Positions 44,863 through 52,882 of a stretch of 64,000 bases of DNA are shown piece after piece (within the stretch, counting starts at the first letter, position 1; the number at the start of each line of letters is the position of its first letter). The stretch is from Curtobacterium sp. MCLR17_036. GTDB taxonomy: Bacteria; Actinomycetota; Actinomycetes; Actinomycetales; Microbacteriaceae. The notes below the pieces were generated by a model. That model saw nothing but the letters and a program-made list of their open reading frames with translations, made no database searches and was not told where the DNA came from. Made by a program: the position numbers and the translations under genes. The stretch covers positions 3,410,001 through 3,474,000 of the forward strand of contig NZ_CP126269.1 in NCBI RefSeq assembly GCF_003234445.2. Direction: 5' to 3'.

Positions 44863-45795
44863 ATGGGGGAGCAGGCGGCCGCCTCGGGCGGGACGAGCGT
44901 CCGCGACGGCGAGCGTGAACGGCGCCGTCGCGCGCAGCGGAAGCGCCGCCGGCGGCAACGACTCCGCCGGACCCTGCGGCAGCGGATGGACTGGCGCGGC
45001 GCCCCAGTCCCCGCCGGTGCGTGGTGGTTCGCCGTGCTCGCCGTCGCCCTCGGGGTCCTCTACGGCCGGGCCACCGACGCCGGGGACCCCGGGGTCGGTG
45101 GGCCCGGTGCCGATGCCCTCGGTGCCAATGCCCTCGGTGCTGCCGTCGCCGGAGCGGCGATCGGCGTCGGCTGGGGTGCACTGCTGTTCGCCTGCGCGCC
45201 GCCGATCGTCGCGGTCCCGCTCGTCGCTGCCGGCGTGTTCTGCGGGTTCGTGCTGGTCGGGCCGCTCGGCCCGGGCGCGGTGAGTGCCAGCCTGGTGGCC
45301 TCGGTCGCCGGCTGGCTGCTCGGCATGCAGCTCCGGTACCTGGTCGCCGGTCGCCGACGGCCGCCCGAGCGAGCCCGCCTGGTCGATCGCGGCCGCCCAC
45401 GACGCGCGGCACGGATCACCCCCGGCGAGCGCTCGCAGCTCGTGGCCACCGGGGTCTCCGGCGTCCTGGCCGTCGTCGTCCCGGCGCTCCTCGTCCTGGT
45501 CCCTGCACCGGGTGCGGTCGGCACCTGGCTCGTACTCGTCCTCGTCACCCTGGCGTGGTCCGGCCCGGTGGGCTGGTGGACCGGCATGGTGCGGAGCCAC
45601 CACGCGGCCGGCGGTGCACCGTTCGCGGCGGCGCAGTGGGGCCTGCTGTTCAACGCCTGGGGCTCCGCCGGTGTGCACGCCCTGCCGATCACGCTGACCG
45701 CGGGCATGGCCGGGGTCGGCCTCGGCTTCGTGCTCCGCCGCCTGCACGAGGCCCGGGTCGGCCGGTACCCGCGCGAGCGTCCGGCCGCGGGCTGA
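44863..45795 (+). CDS. Polytopic membrane protein of unknown function
   Basis: 310 residues from ATG 44863; CATACT is 6 nt upstream. Very basic N-terminus (ERERRRRAQRKRRRRQRLRRTLRQR, about residues 18-42), then six to seven hydrophobic segments in two blocks separated by a basic loop (RRRPPERARLVDRGRPRRAARITPGE). A 15-nt direct repeat encodes ADALGANALGAA. No family recognised; not a transporter I can name. Confidence 0.7.
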   Translation: MGEQAAASGGTSVRDGERERRRRAQRKRRRRQRLRRTLRQRMDWRGAPVPAGAWWFAVLAVALGVLYGRATDAGDPGVGGPGADALGANALGAAVAGAAIGVGWGALLFACAPPIVAVPLVAAGVFCGFVLVGPLGPGAVSASLVASVAGWLLGMQLRYLVAGRRRPPERARLVDRGRPRRAARITPGERSQLVATGVSGVLAVVVPALLVLVPAPGAVGTWLVLVLVTLAWSGPVGWWTGMVRSHHAAGGAPFAAAQWGLLFNAWGSAGVHALPITLTAGMAGVGLGFVLRRLHEARVGRYPRERPAAG

Positions 45796-45805
45796 GCCGG
45801 GGACC

Positions 45806-46726
45806 TCAGCGCACCGGGGCCCAGGTGCTGACCGTCACCGCTGCGGTCACGCGGGTCGGTGCGAAGACCCGCTCCGGGTCGACGTGGTGGTGGCTCGGCC
45901 CCATGTGCACGACGTCGTGGACGTCCTCGGCGGACAGCTCCATCGTCCACGTCAGGTCGTCGGACGAGCGCCGGGTGAAGGCGGGCGTCAGGGAGTCGTG
46001 CAGGCGACGCTCCTTCTCCGGGTCGACCGCGATCGTCGCCTCGGCGAGCTCCGCCAGGTGGCCGGTCCGCGGGGTCACCACGGCGAGCACGCCGTCCGGC
46101 CGCAGGACGCGGGCGTACTCCGTCTGGTTGCGGGGTGCGAAGACGTCGAGCACGACCGCGGCTGCGTCGTCGACGACCGGGAGGCGCTCGGTCACGTCCC
46201 CGACGACGGCCCCCGCCCGCTCGTGGGCGCGTGCCGCACGCCGGATCGCGACGGCGGACAGGTCGAGCGCGAGGCCGAGCCGCGTCCCCGGCCCCGGCTC
46301 CGGCTCCGGCTCTGGCTCTGGCTCTGGCTCTGGGCTCGGCCCACCGGCGGCGGTGCCGGACGCACCGGGCGCCACCACGGGCCTCCCGTCCGTCCCCGCC
46401 GCGCGGAGCGCGTGTGCCAGGTAGGTGCCCGGGCCGGACCCGACGTCGAGCACGATGCCGGGCGCCGAGGCCTCGACGACGACGACGGCGAGCGCCCGCT
46501 CGACGGGCGCGTAGTGCCCGCGACCCAGGAACCGCAGCCGCGCGTCGACCATCGCCGGGGTGTCCGCGGTGAGGGCACGACGCTTCGCGGGCAGGAGCGT
46601 CAGGTGGCCCTGCTTCGCCTCGTCGAACCGGTGGCCGGTCGTGCAGCCGGCCTGACCCGGGGCCGTGCGGGCGAGGGGCTCGGTGCACACGGGGCAGGCG
46701 AGCATCGGCAGCAGGTCGTCTCGCAC
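45806..46726 (-). CDS. RlmA-like rRNA (guanine-N1)-methyltransferase with an (EP)n insert
   Basis: 306 residues from GTG 46726; TACGCT 6 nt upstream. N-terminal zinc finger LACPVC ... CTTGHRFDEAKQGHLTLL is the RlmA (RrmA/TlrB) signature. SAM site VLDVGSGPGTYLAHAL, then VLDVFAPRNQTEYARVLRPDG. Likely methylates G745 or G748 of 23S rRNA. A six-nt repeat inserts seven Glu-Pro pairs (about residues 129-145) right after the SAM motif, an unusual place, presumably a surface loop. Confidence 0.85.
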   Translation of the reverse strand: MRDDLLPMLACPVCTEPLARTAPGQAGCTTGHRFDEAKQGHLTLLPAKRRALTADTPAMVDARLRFLGRGHYAPVERALAVVVVEASAPGIVLDVGSGPGTYLAHALRAAGTDGRPVVAPGASGTAAGGPSPEPEPEPEPEPEPGPGTRLGLALDLSAVAIRRAARAHERAGAVVGDVTERLPVVDDAAAVVLDVFAPRNQTEYARVLRPDGVLAVVTPRTGHLAELAEATIAVDPEKERRLHDSLTPAFTRRSSDDLTWTMELSAEDVHDVVHMGPSHHHVDPERVFAPTRVTAAVTVSTWAPVR

Positions 46727-46767
46727 CGGACCAGCGTACGGGCGTCGCGAGCCGGTACGGTCGGGGC

Positions 46768-47397
46768 ATGGCCGTCATCCACAACGCCGTCCTCCGCCCG
46801 TCGAAGACCGACGCGATCGGCGCCTGGCTGCCGACCCGGCCGTGGAGCGGCGTCACGACGGACCCCGCCGCCGACGGGTCGCTCGTCGTCGCCGGCCGGT
46901 TCCGGTTCGACGACCCGGACGGCGAGGTCGGTGTCGAGACGTACCTGGTGCGGGTCGGCGACGGTCCGGTGCTGCAGGTGCCGCTCACCTACCGCGGCGC
47001 ACCGCTCGACGGTGCCGACGACCACCTCGTCACCGAGATGGACCACTCCGTGCTCGGTCGCCGCTGGGTGTACGACGCCGTCGGCGACCCCGTCTACGCC
47101 GACGTGCTCCGCCGCGCCGTCGCGACCGGCGGGCGCGAGGCCGACCTCGAGGCGGCACCCGGCGAGGGCGGCGGCACCCCGGTGAAGGAGGGCACGGTGT
47201 CGGGCAGCGGCTCGGCGTCCGACTCCCCCACGGTGACGGTCGTGCGGGACACCACCGCCGGCACGACGACCACCATCGCGACCGACCACGGCAGCCTCGC
47301 GGTGCCGCGCGTCGTCGGTGCACCCCTGCCCGACGGCGAGACGCTGACCGGCACCTGGGCCGACGGGTCCGGCGTGCTCGCCGTGCTGCTGCCCTAG
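46768..47397 (+). CDS. Maltokinase N-terminal cap-like domain protein
   Basis: 209 residues from ATG 46768; TACGGT 6 nt upstream. Start MAVIHNAVLRPSKTDAIGAWLPTRPW, then TYLVRVGDGPVLQVPLTYRGAPL and HSVLGRRWVYDAVGDPVYADVL, match the cap domain that precedes the kinase domain of actinobacterial maltokinase/trehalose synthase proteins. Here it stands alone without the kinase domain. Residues about 120-155 are a low-complexity Gly/Ser/Glu linker. Function unknown. Confidence 0.8.
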   Translation: MAVIHNAVLRPSKTDAIGAWLPTRPWSGVTTDPAADGSLVVAGRFRFDDPDGEVGVETYLVRVGDGPVLQVPLTYRGAPLDGADDHLVTEMDHSVLGRRWVYDAVGDPVYADVLRRAVATGGREADLEAAPGEGGGTPVKEGTVSGSGSASDSPTVTVVRDTTAGTTTTIATDHGSLAVPRVVGAPLPDGETLTGTWADGSGVLAVLLP

Positions 47398-47450
47398 CGG
47401 GTACGGGCAGGGCCTGCCTGCCCCACCGCGTCGATGGCAGGATCGGTGTC

Positions 47451-48389
47451 GTGAAGACACTGGAGTTGCCACAGACGGACCTCACCGCCTCCGACGTCGT
47501 CGTCGGGCTGATGCGGATCAACGACATGAGCGACGAGGACATCCGCGCGCTCTACGCCGCCTCGCGCGACGCGGGCGTGACCATGTTCGACCACGCCGCG
47601 GTCTACGGCGGGTGGCACGGCTGCGAGGAGCGCTTCGGCTCCGCGGTCACGCTGACCCCGGCTGAGCGCAGCGAGATCGTCCTGCAGACGAAGGTCGGCA
47701 TCCGGCCGACGGCGAACGGCGCCTACTTCGACTTCTCGTACGAGCACATCCTCGAGTCGGTCGAGGAGTCCCTCGCCGCACTGCAGACCGAGTACGTCGA
47801 CGTCCTGCTGCTGCACCGTCCCGACGCCCTGGTCGAACCGGACGAGGTGGCGAAGGCCTTCGACGAACTGCACGCCGCCGGCAAGGTGCACCACTTCGGC
47901 GTCTCGAACCACACCCCCGGCCAGGTCGAGCTGCTCCGCCGTTCCGTGCGGCAGCCCCTCGCGTTCAACCAGGTGCAGCTGAGCATCACGCACGCCAACG
48001 TGATCACGCAGGGCCTCGCGGCGAACATGGCGGCGGTCGACCAGTCGATCGACCGCGACAACGACATCCTCAACGACTCGCGGCTGCACGACGTCACCCT
48101 GCAGGCCTGGTCGCCGTTCCAGAAGGGCTTCTTCGACGGCGTCTTCCTCGGCGACCGGGAGCAGTACGCCGAGCTGAACGACGTGCTCGAGGAGGTCGCC
48201 GCCGCACACGGGGTCACCCCCACCGGCATCGCGGTCGCCTGGATCACGCGCCACCCGGCGCAGTTCCAGGTCGTCCTCGGCACGACCAACCCGCAGCGCG
48301 TGCGGGACTCGGCGGCCGGCTCGGACGTCCGCCTGTCGCGCGAGGAGTGGTACCGGATCACCTCGGCCGCGGGGCACCTCGTCCCCTGA
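47451..48389 (+). CDS. Aldo/keto reductase, YdhF-like
   Basis: 312 residues from GTG 47451; CAGGAT 7 nt upstream. Tetrad residues in FDHAAVYGG (Asp, Tyr), QTKVGI (Lys) and DVLLLHRPD (His). VGLMRINDMSDEDIRALY and AWSPFQKGFFDGVFLGD are typical of the YdhF group. Only weakly similar to the reductase at 6367. Substrate unknown. Confidence 0.9.
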   Translation: MKTLELPQTDLTASDVVVGLMRINDMSDEDIRALYAASRDAGVTMFDHAAVYGGWHGCEERFGSAVTLTPAERSEIVLQTKVGIRPTANGAYFDFSYEHILESVEESLAALQTEYVDVLLLHRPDALVEPDEVAKAFDELHAAGKVHHFGVSNHTPGQVELLRRSVRQPLAFNQVQLSITHANVITQGLAANMAAVDQSIDRDNDILNDSRLHDVTLQAWSPFQKGFFDGVFLGDREQYAELNDVLEEVAAAHGVTPTGIAVAWITRHPAQFQVVLGTTNPQRVRDSAAGSDVRLSREEWYRITSAAGHLVP

Positions 48390-48441
48390 CGACCCGTGGC
48401 GCGCGCCCCGTCGCGTGAGCACATGGGGCAGGGTGGGGGTC

Positions 48442-48990
48442 GTGCTCGACGACCTCGCCCTGCCCGTCCTCCTGACCGCCCGCACCGGGACCGTCACCCT
48501 GCGGAACGCCGTCGACGACGACCTCGACGCCCTCGTGGCGCTCCTCGCCGACGACCCGGTCAGCGCCGCCCGCGGGGACGTCGCCGCGCCGGAGGACCGG
48601 CCGGAGTACGCCGCCGCGCTCCGCTCGATCGTCGACGACCCGGCGAACGCCCTGCTCGTCGTCGAGGACGAGGTCGGGCGGCTCGTCGGCACCCTCCAGC
48701 TCACCCGGATCCCCGGCATGGCCCGGCGCGGTGCACGGCGCCTGCTCGTCGAGGCCGTCCGGGTCAGCAGCGCTGTCCGCTCCGGCGGCATCGGCACGGC
48801 GGTGATGCGGTGGGTCACCGACGTGGCCGCCCCGGCGCTCGGTACGCCGCTCGTGCAGCTCACCTCGGACGCGGCGCGCACCGATGCACACCGGTTCTAC
48901 GAGCGGCTCGGGTTCACCGGGTCGCACGTCGGCTTCAAGTACCGTGTCCCCGGGCCCGGCGCAGTGGGCGGCGGCGCACAACCGAAGTGA
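48442..48990 (+). CDS. GNAT family N-acetyltransferase
   Basis: 182 residues from GTG 48442; an in-frame GTG at 48415 is possible, but CAGGGT lies 7 nt before 48442. N-terminal TVTLRNAVDDDLDALVALLADD; acetyl-CoA loop VRVSSAVRSGGIGTAVMRWV (variant of R/Q-x-x-G-x-G/A); end AHRFYERLGFTGSHVGFKY. Acceptor unknown. Its stop codon lies inside a hairpin. Confidence 0.88.
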   Translation: MLDDLALPVLLTARTGTVTLRNAVDDDLDALVALLADDPVSAARGDVAAPEDRPEYAAALRSIVDDPANALLVVEDEVGRLVGTLQLTRIPGMARRGARRLLVEAVRVSSAVRSGGIGTAVMRWVTDVAAPALGTPLVQLTSDAARTDAHRFYERLGFTGSHVGFKYRVPGPGAVGGGAQPK

Positions 48991-49036
48991 TCCGGAACCG
49001 CGCATCCGCACGGCGCGGGGACACTCCGGTTGTGCG
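48975..49036. terminator. Hairpin overlapping the GNAT stop codon
   Basis: A 15-bp outer stem (48975-48989 with 49022-49036, one wobble) contains the stop codon; an inner CCGCGC/GCGCGG stem strengthens it. It lies between the GNAT gene and the convergent acidic mini-gene. Confidence 0.55.
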
Positions 49037-49080
49037 AACCGCTCCCGAACCGGCCCGGACCGGCCGACCGGCGCGCCGCG

Positions 49081-49305
49081 CTAGTCGTCGGAGTCGGAGT
49101 CGGACCCCGCCTCCGGGGACCGCGGCTCCGGCACGCGGACGTCCACGGGCGACACGGCCGTCGGGTCGGCGGAGGCACCGCCCACCACGTCGAACGAGAT
49201 CCCGAGGTCGGCCGGGTCCTCGTCGAGCTCCAGCCCGTCCTGGCGCGCTTGGCGCTCCGGGATCGCGCGGCCACCGGACGGATCGAACGAGTTCGCAATC
49301 GACAT
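49081..49305 (-). CDS. Small acidic protein (paralogue 1)
   Basis: 74 residues from ATG 49305 (MSIANSFDPSGG); an ATG 12 nt upstream is less likely. Highly acidic, Pro-rich, disordered in appearance, ending SDSDSDD. The opening matches the next gene (MS-x4-FDP), and both share GCATGCTCG just before the start. Function unknown. Confidence 0.6.
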   Translation of the reverse strand: MSIANSFDPSGGRAIPERQARQDGLELDEDPADLGISFDVVGGASADPTAVSPVDVRVPEPRSPEAGSDSDSDD

Positions 49306-49364
49306 GCCGACGAGCATGCCGGTCGGACATTGGCGGCGGCTCGGTGTCGCCTCCGCAGCGCCGG

Positions 49365-49607
49365 TCAGTCCGCGAGGTCCTCCGGGTGCAGGCGGTCGCC
49401 GGGCTCGGGGCGCCGGAACACCGGGCCGCCGCCGGCCTCGTCCTCGTCGTGGTGGTCCGCGGGCGAGACGCTCGGGTCGGCGGAGTCGGGGCCGACGTCC
49501 GCCCCGCGGTCCGCCTCGACCTCGACCTCGGTCTCGGTCTCGTCACTGCCGTCCACCGGGGTGGACGTGCCCTGCTGTTCGGGATCGAACGGTGCGCTCA
49601 TCGACAT
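49365..49607 (-). CDS. Small acidic protein (paralogue 2)
   Basis: 80 residues from ATG 49607 (MSMSAPFDPEQQ); an internal ATG lies 6 nt on. Runs of Glu/Thr/Val and Asp (TETEVEVEADRG), ending with RRPEPGDRLHPEDLAD. Likely disordered. It follows the GH92 gene stop by 34 nt in the same direction and precedes its paralogue by 59 nt; may be co-transcribed with both. Confidence 0.6.
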   Translation of the reverse strand: MSMSAPFDPEQQGTSTPVDGSDETETEVEVEADRGADVGPDSADPSVSPADHHDEDEAGGGPVFRRPEPGDRLHPEDLAD

Positions 49608-49641
49608 GGGCCGAGCATGCTCCCCGTCGGTGAACGCCGGG

Positions 49642-52600
49642 TCAACGCTGTCCGTCCGCCGCGACGAGCTCCAGCTGGGTGAGGGGCACGTCGGTGCCGG
49701 CGGTGAACGAGAACGTCGAGCCGCCGCCGGTGATCCGGAACACGCGGCTCTGACCGGCCCACGCGAACTCCGCACCGTCGACCGCGGTGGTGCGGTCGCC
49801 GAGGCCGACCTGCCACGAGTACGAGCCGGGCTCCGCGACGGTCACCGTGTACAGCGCTGCGGCCGGGCACGCGACGTCGAACGCCACCGACGCCCCGGCC
49901 GGCAGGACGGTCACGGTCCGCCCCTCGTCGTCGGTCAGGGGTGACGCCCCGACGGGCAGCACGTCGACGGGGGTGTCCCGGTACCCGTGCACCTCGGACG
50001 CCGACACCGGACGCGTGTCCGCCGCCCAGCCCTGCGGGGTGTCGGACAGCGTGAAGACGACGTGCGACGCCGCGACGACCACCTGGTGCGGGATGCTGAT
50101 CGACGTCCAGGGCGCGCCGTCGACCGTCACCGACGCGACGTACGCACCCGTGGAACCCTCGGCGACCTCGATGACGGTCTCCGTCCCTCTCCCCACCGGC
50201 ACGGCCTGCCCGCCGCTGGCGCGCCGGTCAGGAACCGGCGGCGTGGGCCCAGGCTGTCGCAGCACCGTCCTGCGGACCGACGGCGGCACGAGCACGTAGG
50301 TGCCCGTCGACGGCGCCAGCGGGTACAGGCCGATCGTCGCGAAGACGTACCAGGCGCTCATCTCGCCGTTGTCCTCGTCGCCGGGGTAGCCCTGGCCGAG
50401 GTCGGAGCCGACGAACAGCCGCTCGAGGCACTCCCGCACCACCCGGTGGGCGTCGTCGTGGCGCCCGGTGAACATCGGGAAGAACGGGATGTGGTGCGCG
50501 GGCTGGTTCGACAGCCCGAGCATGCCCATCCGGACGTCGCGGGCCTCGGTCATCTCGTGGATCGGGAACCCGTAGGAGCCGGAGAACGCCGACGCGCCCG
50601 TCTCCGGCGTCGCGAAGAAGCGGTCGACGGTCCGGTCGAACCGCTCCGGGCCGCCGTGCAGGTCGACGACGCCGGCGCCGTCGTGCGGGGCGGTGAAGGC
50701 CGTGCCCCACGCGTTCGTCTCGGTGTAGTCGTCGCCCCAGTCGCGCGGGTCGAACTCGGTGCCGACGCGCCACGAGCCGTCGGGGTCGCGGCCGATGAAG
50801 AAGCCCCGCTCGGCGTCGAACACGTTCCGGTACTGCAGGGACCGTCGGGCGAACCACTCGGCCTCGGCCTCGTACCGGGACAGGTCGGCCGGTGTCTCCG
50901 CGCGCGACGCGAGCAGACCCGCCATGACGGCGAGGCCCCAGTCGTTGATGGCGGCGTCCAGGGTCCAGGACATCCCCTCGGACGTCCGGGTGTCGACGTG
51001 GCCGCGGAAGGCGCCCGGGAGGCTCCCCTTGCGCCCGACACGCTCGTCGCGCGGCGGGACGGTCGCGTTCCGCACCGCGCTCCGGTACGCCTCGGCCAGG
51101 TCGAAGCCGGTGACGCCCTTGACGGCCAGGTCGGCGAAGACGGTGTCGGCCGTGGTGCCGGTCATGCAGTCCTCGGCGCCCGGTGCGCTCCACCGGGGCG
51201 TCCAGCCGCCGTCGTGGTGGTGCTCGACGAAGCCCTGGGCGAGCTCCCCGGCGGTCTCCGGCGTGAGGAGCGCGAGCAGCGGCCACGCAGTGCGGTAGGT
51301 GTCCCAGAAGCCGTGCGTCGTGGTGAACGGGCCCTCGACGACCTCGGGGCCGGGTTCGTCGCGGATCGGCTCGGCCAGGACCGCCCCGTACGGCGAGCGG
51401 TGCCGCGGCGTGCCCGTCAGCGCGGTCTCGCCGGCGCGGTTCGGGTAGAGGAACACCCGGTACAGCCCGGAGTACAGCGACGTCAGCTGGTCGGGCGTCG
51501 CGCCCTCGAACGACATGGTGCCGAGCACCTCGGTCCATGCCTGCTCGGCGTGCGCGCGCATCGCGTCGACGGTGCCGGCGGCGTCGAGGTTCGCGCGGGC
51601 GTCCTCGATCGAGACCGTGGAGATGCCGAGCAGGACGTCGACGTCCCCGGCGACCGACAGCCAGCCGCGCAGCTCGTGCTCGTCGACGGTGGTGTGGTCC
51701 GCGGTCACGCCGGCGACCCGGACGTGCACGTGGTGCGGCGGCGTGCCCGGGCGGTCGTCGAGCAGCGCCTCGACCACGGCCGTGCCGTCGTCGACGGTCA
51801 CGGACACGTCGGACACCCGGCCGTGGTGGTCGAGGACGACGCTGCGTGTGTTGGTGAAGCGGAACCCGAGGGCGAACTCCCCCGCGGTCACCTCGGCCGT
51901 GACGCCCTGGTCGAGTGCGACCCGGTACCGGTGCGGGCCGTCGTGTTCGTCGTCGTGGTCGAAGCCGAGCGCGCGGGCGGCCCGGTCGACGTCCGGGGTG
52001 TCGAGCGGCGAGGGCATCACCTGGAACACCCCGCGGTCCGCCATCCACGGCGACGGGATGTGGCTCGTCGCGAACGCCTGGATCGCCGGGCGGACCCGGC
52101 CCGCGTCGTCGGTGCGCGAGTGCTCCTGGTACGCGTACGGCCACCGGTTGCTCGACGCGTCGGTCATCGGCAGTCCGAAGACCCCGCCGTGCGGCAACCC
52201 GACGAGCGGCGCGTTGTTCCCGCGCGAGAACCGCGAGGACGCCTGCGTGCCACGGGTCGTGCGGACGTGGTCGAGCGGCGTGGTCGGCGTCGGGCGCGCC
52301 GGGCCGACGACGACCTCGTCGAGCCAGCCCCGCAGCGCCGGGCGCACGCCGTCGTCGTCCGCGGCGGCCGTGTCGGAGCCGAGCCGGGCCTCCAGACGGT
52401 CCACGACCCGGCCCGCGAACGGCGTGAGGTCGACCGCGCGACGGTTCCACTGGTCGACCCACGTCTTGCGGGCGGCGTCCTGCGCCGCCGGTGTCAGGGC
52501 GTCGCCGTGCTGGTCGTGCCCGGCGTCGTGCTCGCTGAGCCGGGTGCCGTCGGTGAAGACGACGTCGAGGGCGAAGGCCGTGGCGTCCCAGAAGTGCGGC

Positions 52601-52836
52601 AGGTCCGCCTCGGTGGGTTCGGTGGCGCCGTCCGGCAGGGTCCGCTCCGGGAACCACACCCACGACAGCTCCTCGCCGGCCGCCACGGTGTGCCCGGCCG
52701 ACCCGGGCACGACGGCGCTGACCGCACCCGCTCCGGACGGTCGTTCGACCAGCCACCCCTCGACCGAGCCGAAGCCGACACCGTTCCGCGCTGCGAGGGC
52801 CGTCGTGGGCCCACCGCTCCGTTGCAGTTCTCGCAC
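49642..52836 (-). CDS. Glycoside hydrolase family 92 alpha-mannosidase
   Basis: 1064 residues from GTG 52836, supported by TACGCT 6 nt upstream (52848-52843). Calcium-dependent exo-alpha-mannosidase. N-terminal beta domain; (alpha/alpha)6 barrel with TTHGFWDTYRTAWPLLAL, SAPGAEDCMTGTTAD and the catalytic GYPGDEDNGEMSAWYVF; a C-terminal beta domain of about 170 residues follows. No signal peptide, so it may be cytoplasmic or exported by a non-Sec route. Target is probably high-mannose glycans or mannobiose of fungal or plant origin. Confidence 0.92.
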   Translation of the reverse strand: MRELQRSGGPTTALAARNGVGFGSVEGWLVERPSGAGAVSAVVPGSAGHTVAAGEELSWVWFPERTLPDGATEPTEADLPHFWDATAFALDVVFTDGTRLSEHDAGHDQHGDALTPAAQDAARKTWVDQWNRRAVDLTPFAGRVVDRLEARLGSDTAAADDDGVRPALRGWLDEVVVGPARPTPTTPLDHVRTTRGTQASSRFSRGNNAPLVGLPHGGVFGLPMTDASSNRWPYAYQEHSRTDDAGRVRPAIQAFATSHIPSPWMADRGVFQVMPSPLDTPDVDRAARALGFDHDDEHDGPHRYRVALDQGVTAEVTAGEFALGFRFTNTRSVVLDHHGRVSDVSVTVDDGTAVVEALLDDRPGTPPHHVHVRVAGVTADHTTVDEHELRGWLSVAGDVDVLLGISTVSIEDARANLDAAGTVDAMRAHAEQAWTEVLGTMSFEGATPDQLTSLYSGLYRVFLYPNRAGETALTGTPRHRSPYGAVLAEPIRDEPGPEVVEGPFTTTHGFWDTYRTAWPLLALLTPETAGELAQGFVEHHHDGGWTPRWSAPGAEDCMTGTTADTVFADLAVKGVTGFDLAEAYRSAVRNATVPPRDERVGRKGSLPGAFRGHVDTRTSEGMSWTLDAAINDWGLAVMAGLLASRAETPADLSRYEAEAEWFARRSLQYRNVFDAERGFFIGRDPDGSWRVGTEFDPRDWGDDYTETNAWGTAFTAPHDGAGVVDLHGGPERFDRTVDRFFATPETGASAFSGSYGFPIHEMTEARDVRMGMLGLSNQPAHHIPFFPMFTGRHDDAHRVVRECLERLFVGSDLGQGYPGDEDNGEMSAWYVFATIGLYPLAPSTGTYVLVPPSVRRTVLRQPGPTPPVPDRRASGGQAVPVGRGTETVIEVAEGSTGAYVASVTVDGAPWTSISIPHQVVVAASHVVFTLSDTPQGWAADTRPVSASEVHGYRDTPVDVLPVGASPLTDDEGRTVTVLPAGASVAFDVACPAAALYTVTVAEPGSYSWQVGLGDRTTAVDGAEFAWAGQSRVFRITGGGSTFSFTAGTDVPLTQLELVAADGQR

Positions 52837-52882
52837 GGACCCAGCGTATTTGCTCCAGCGTGTGGAGGAAACCGTCGGCGTG

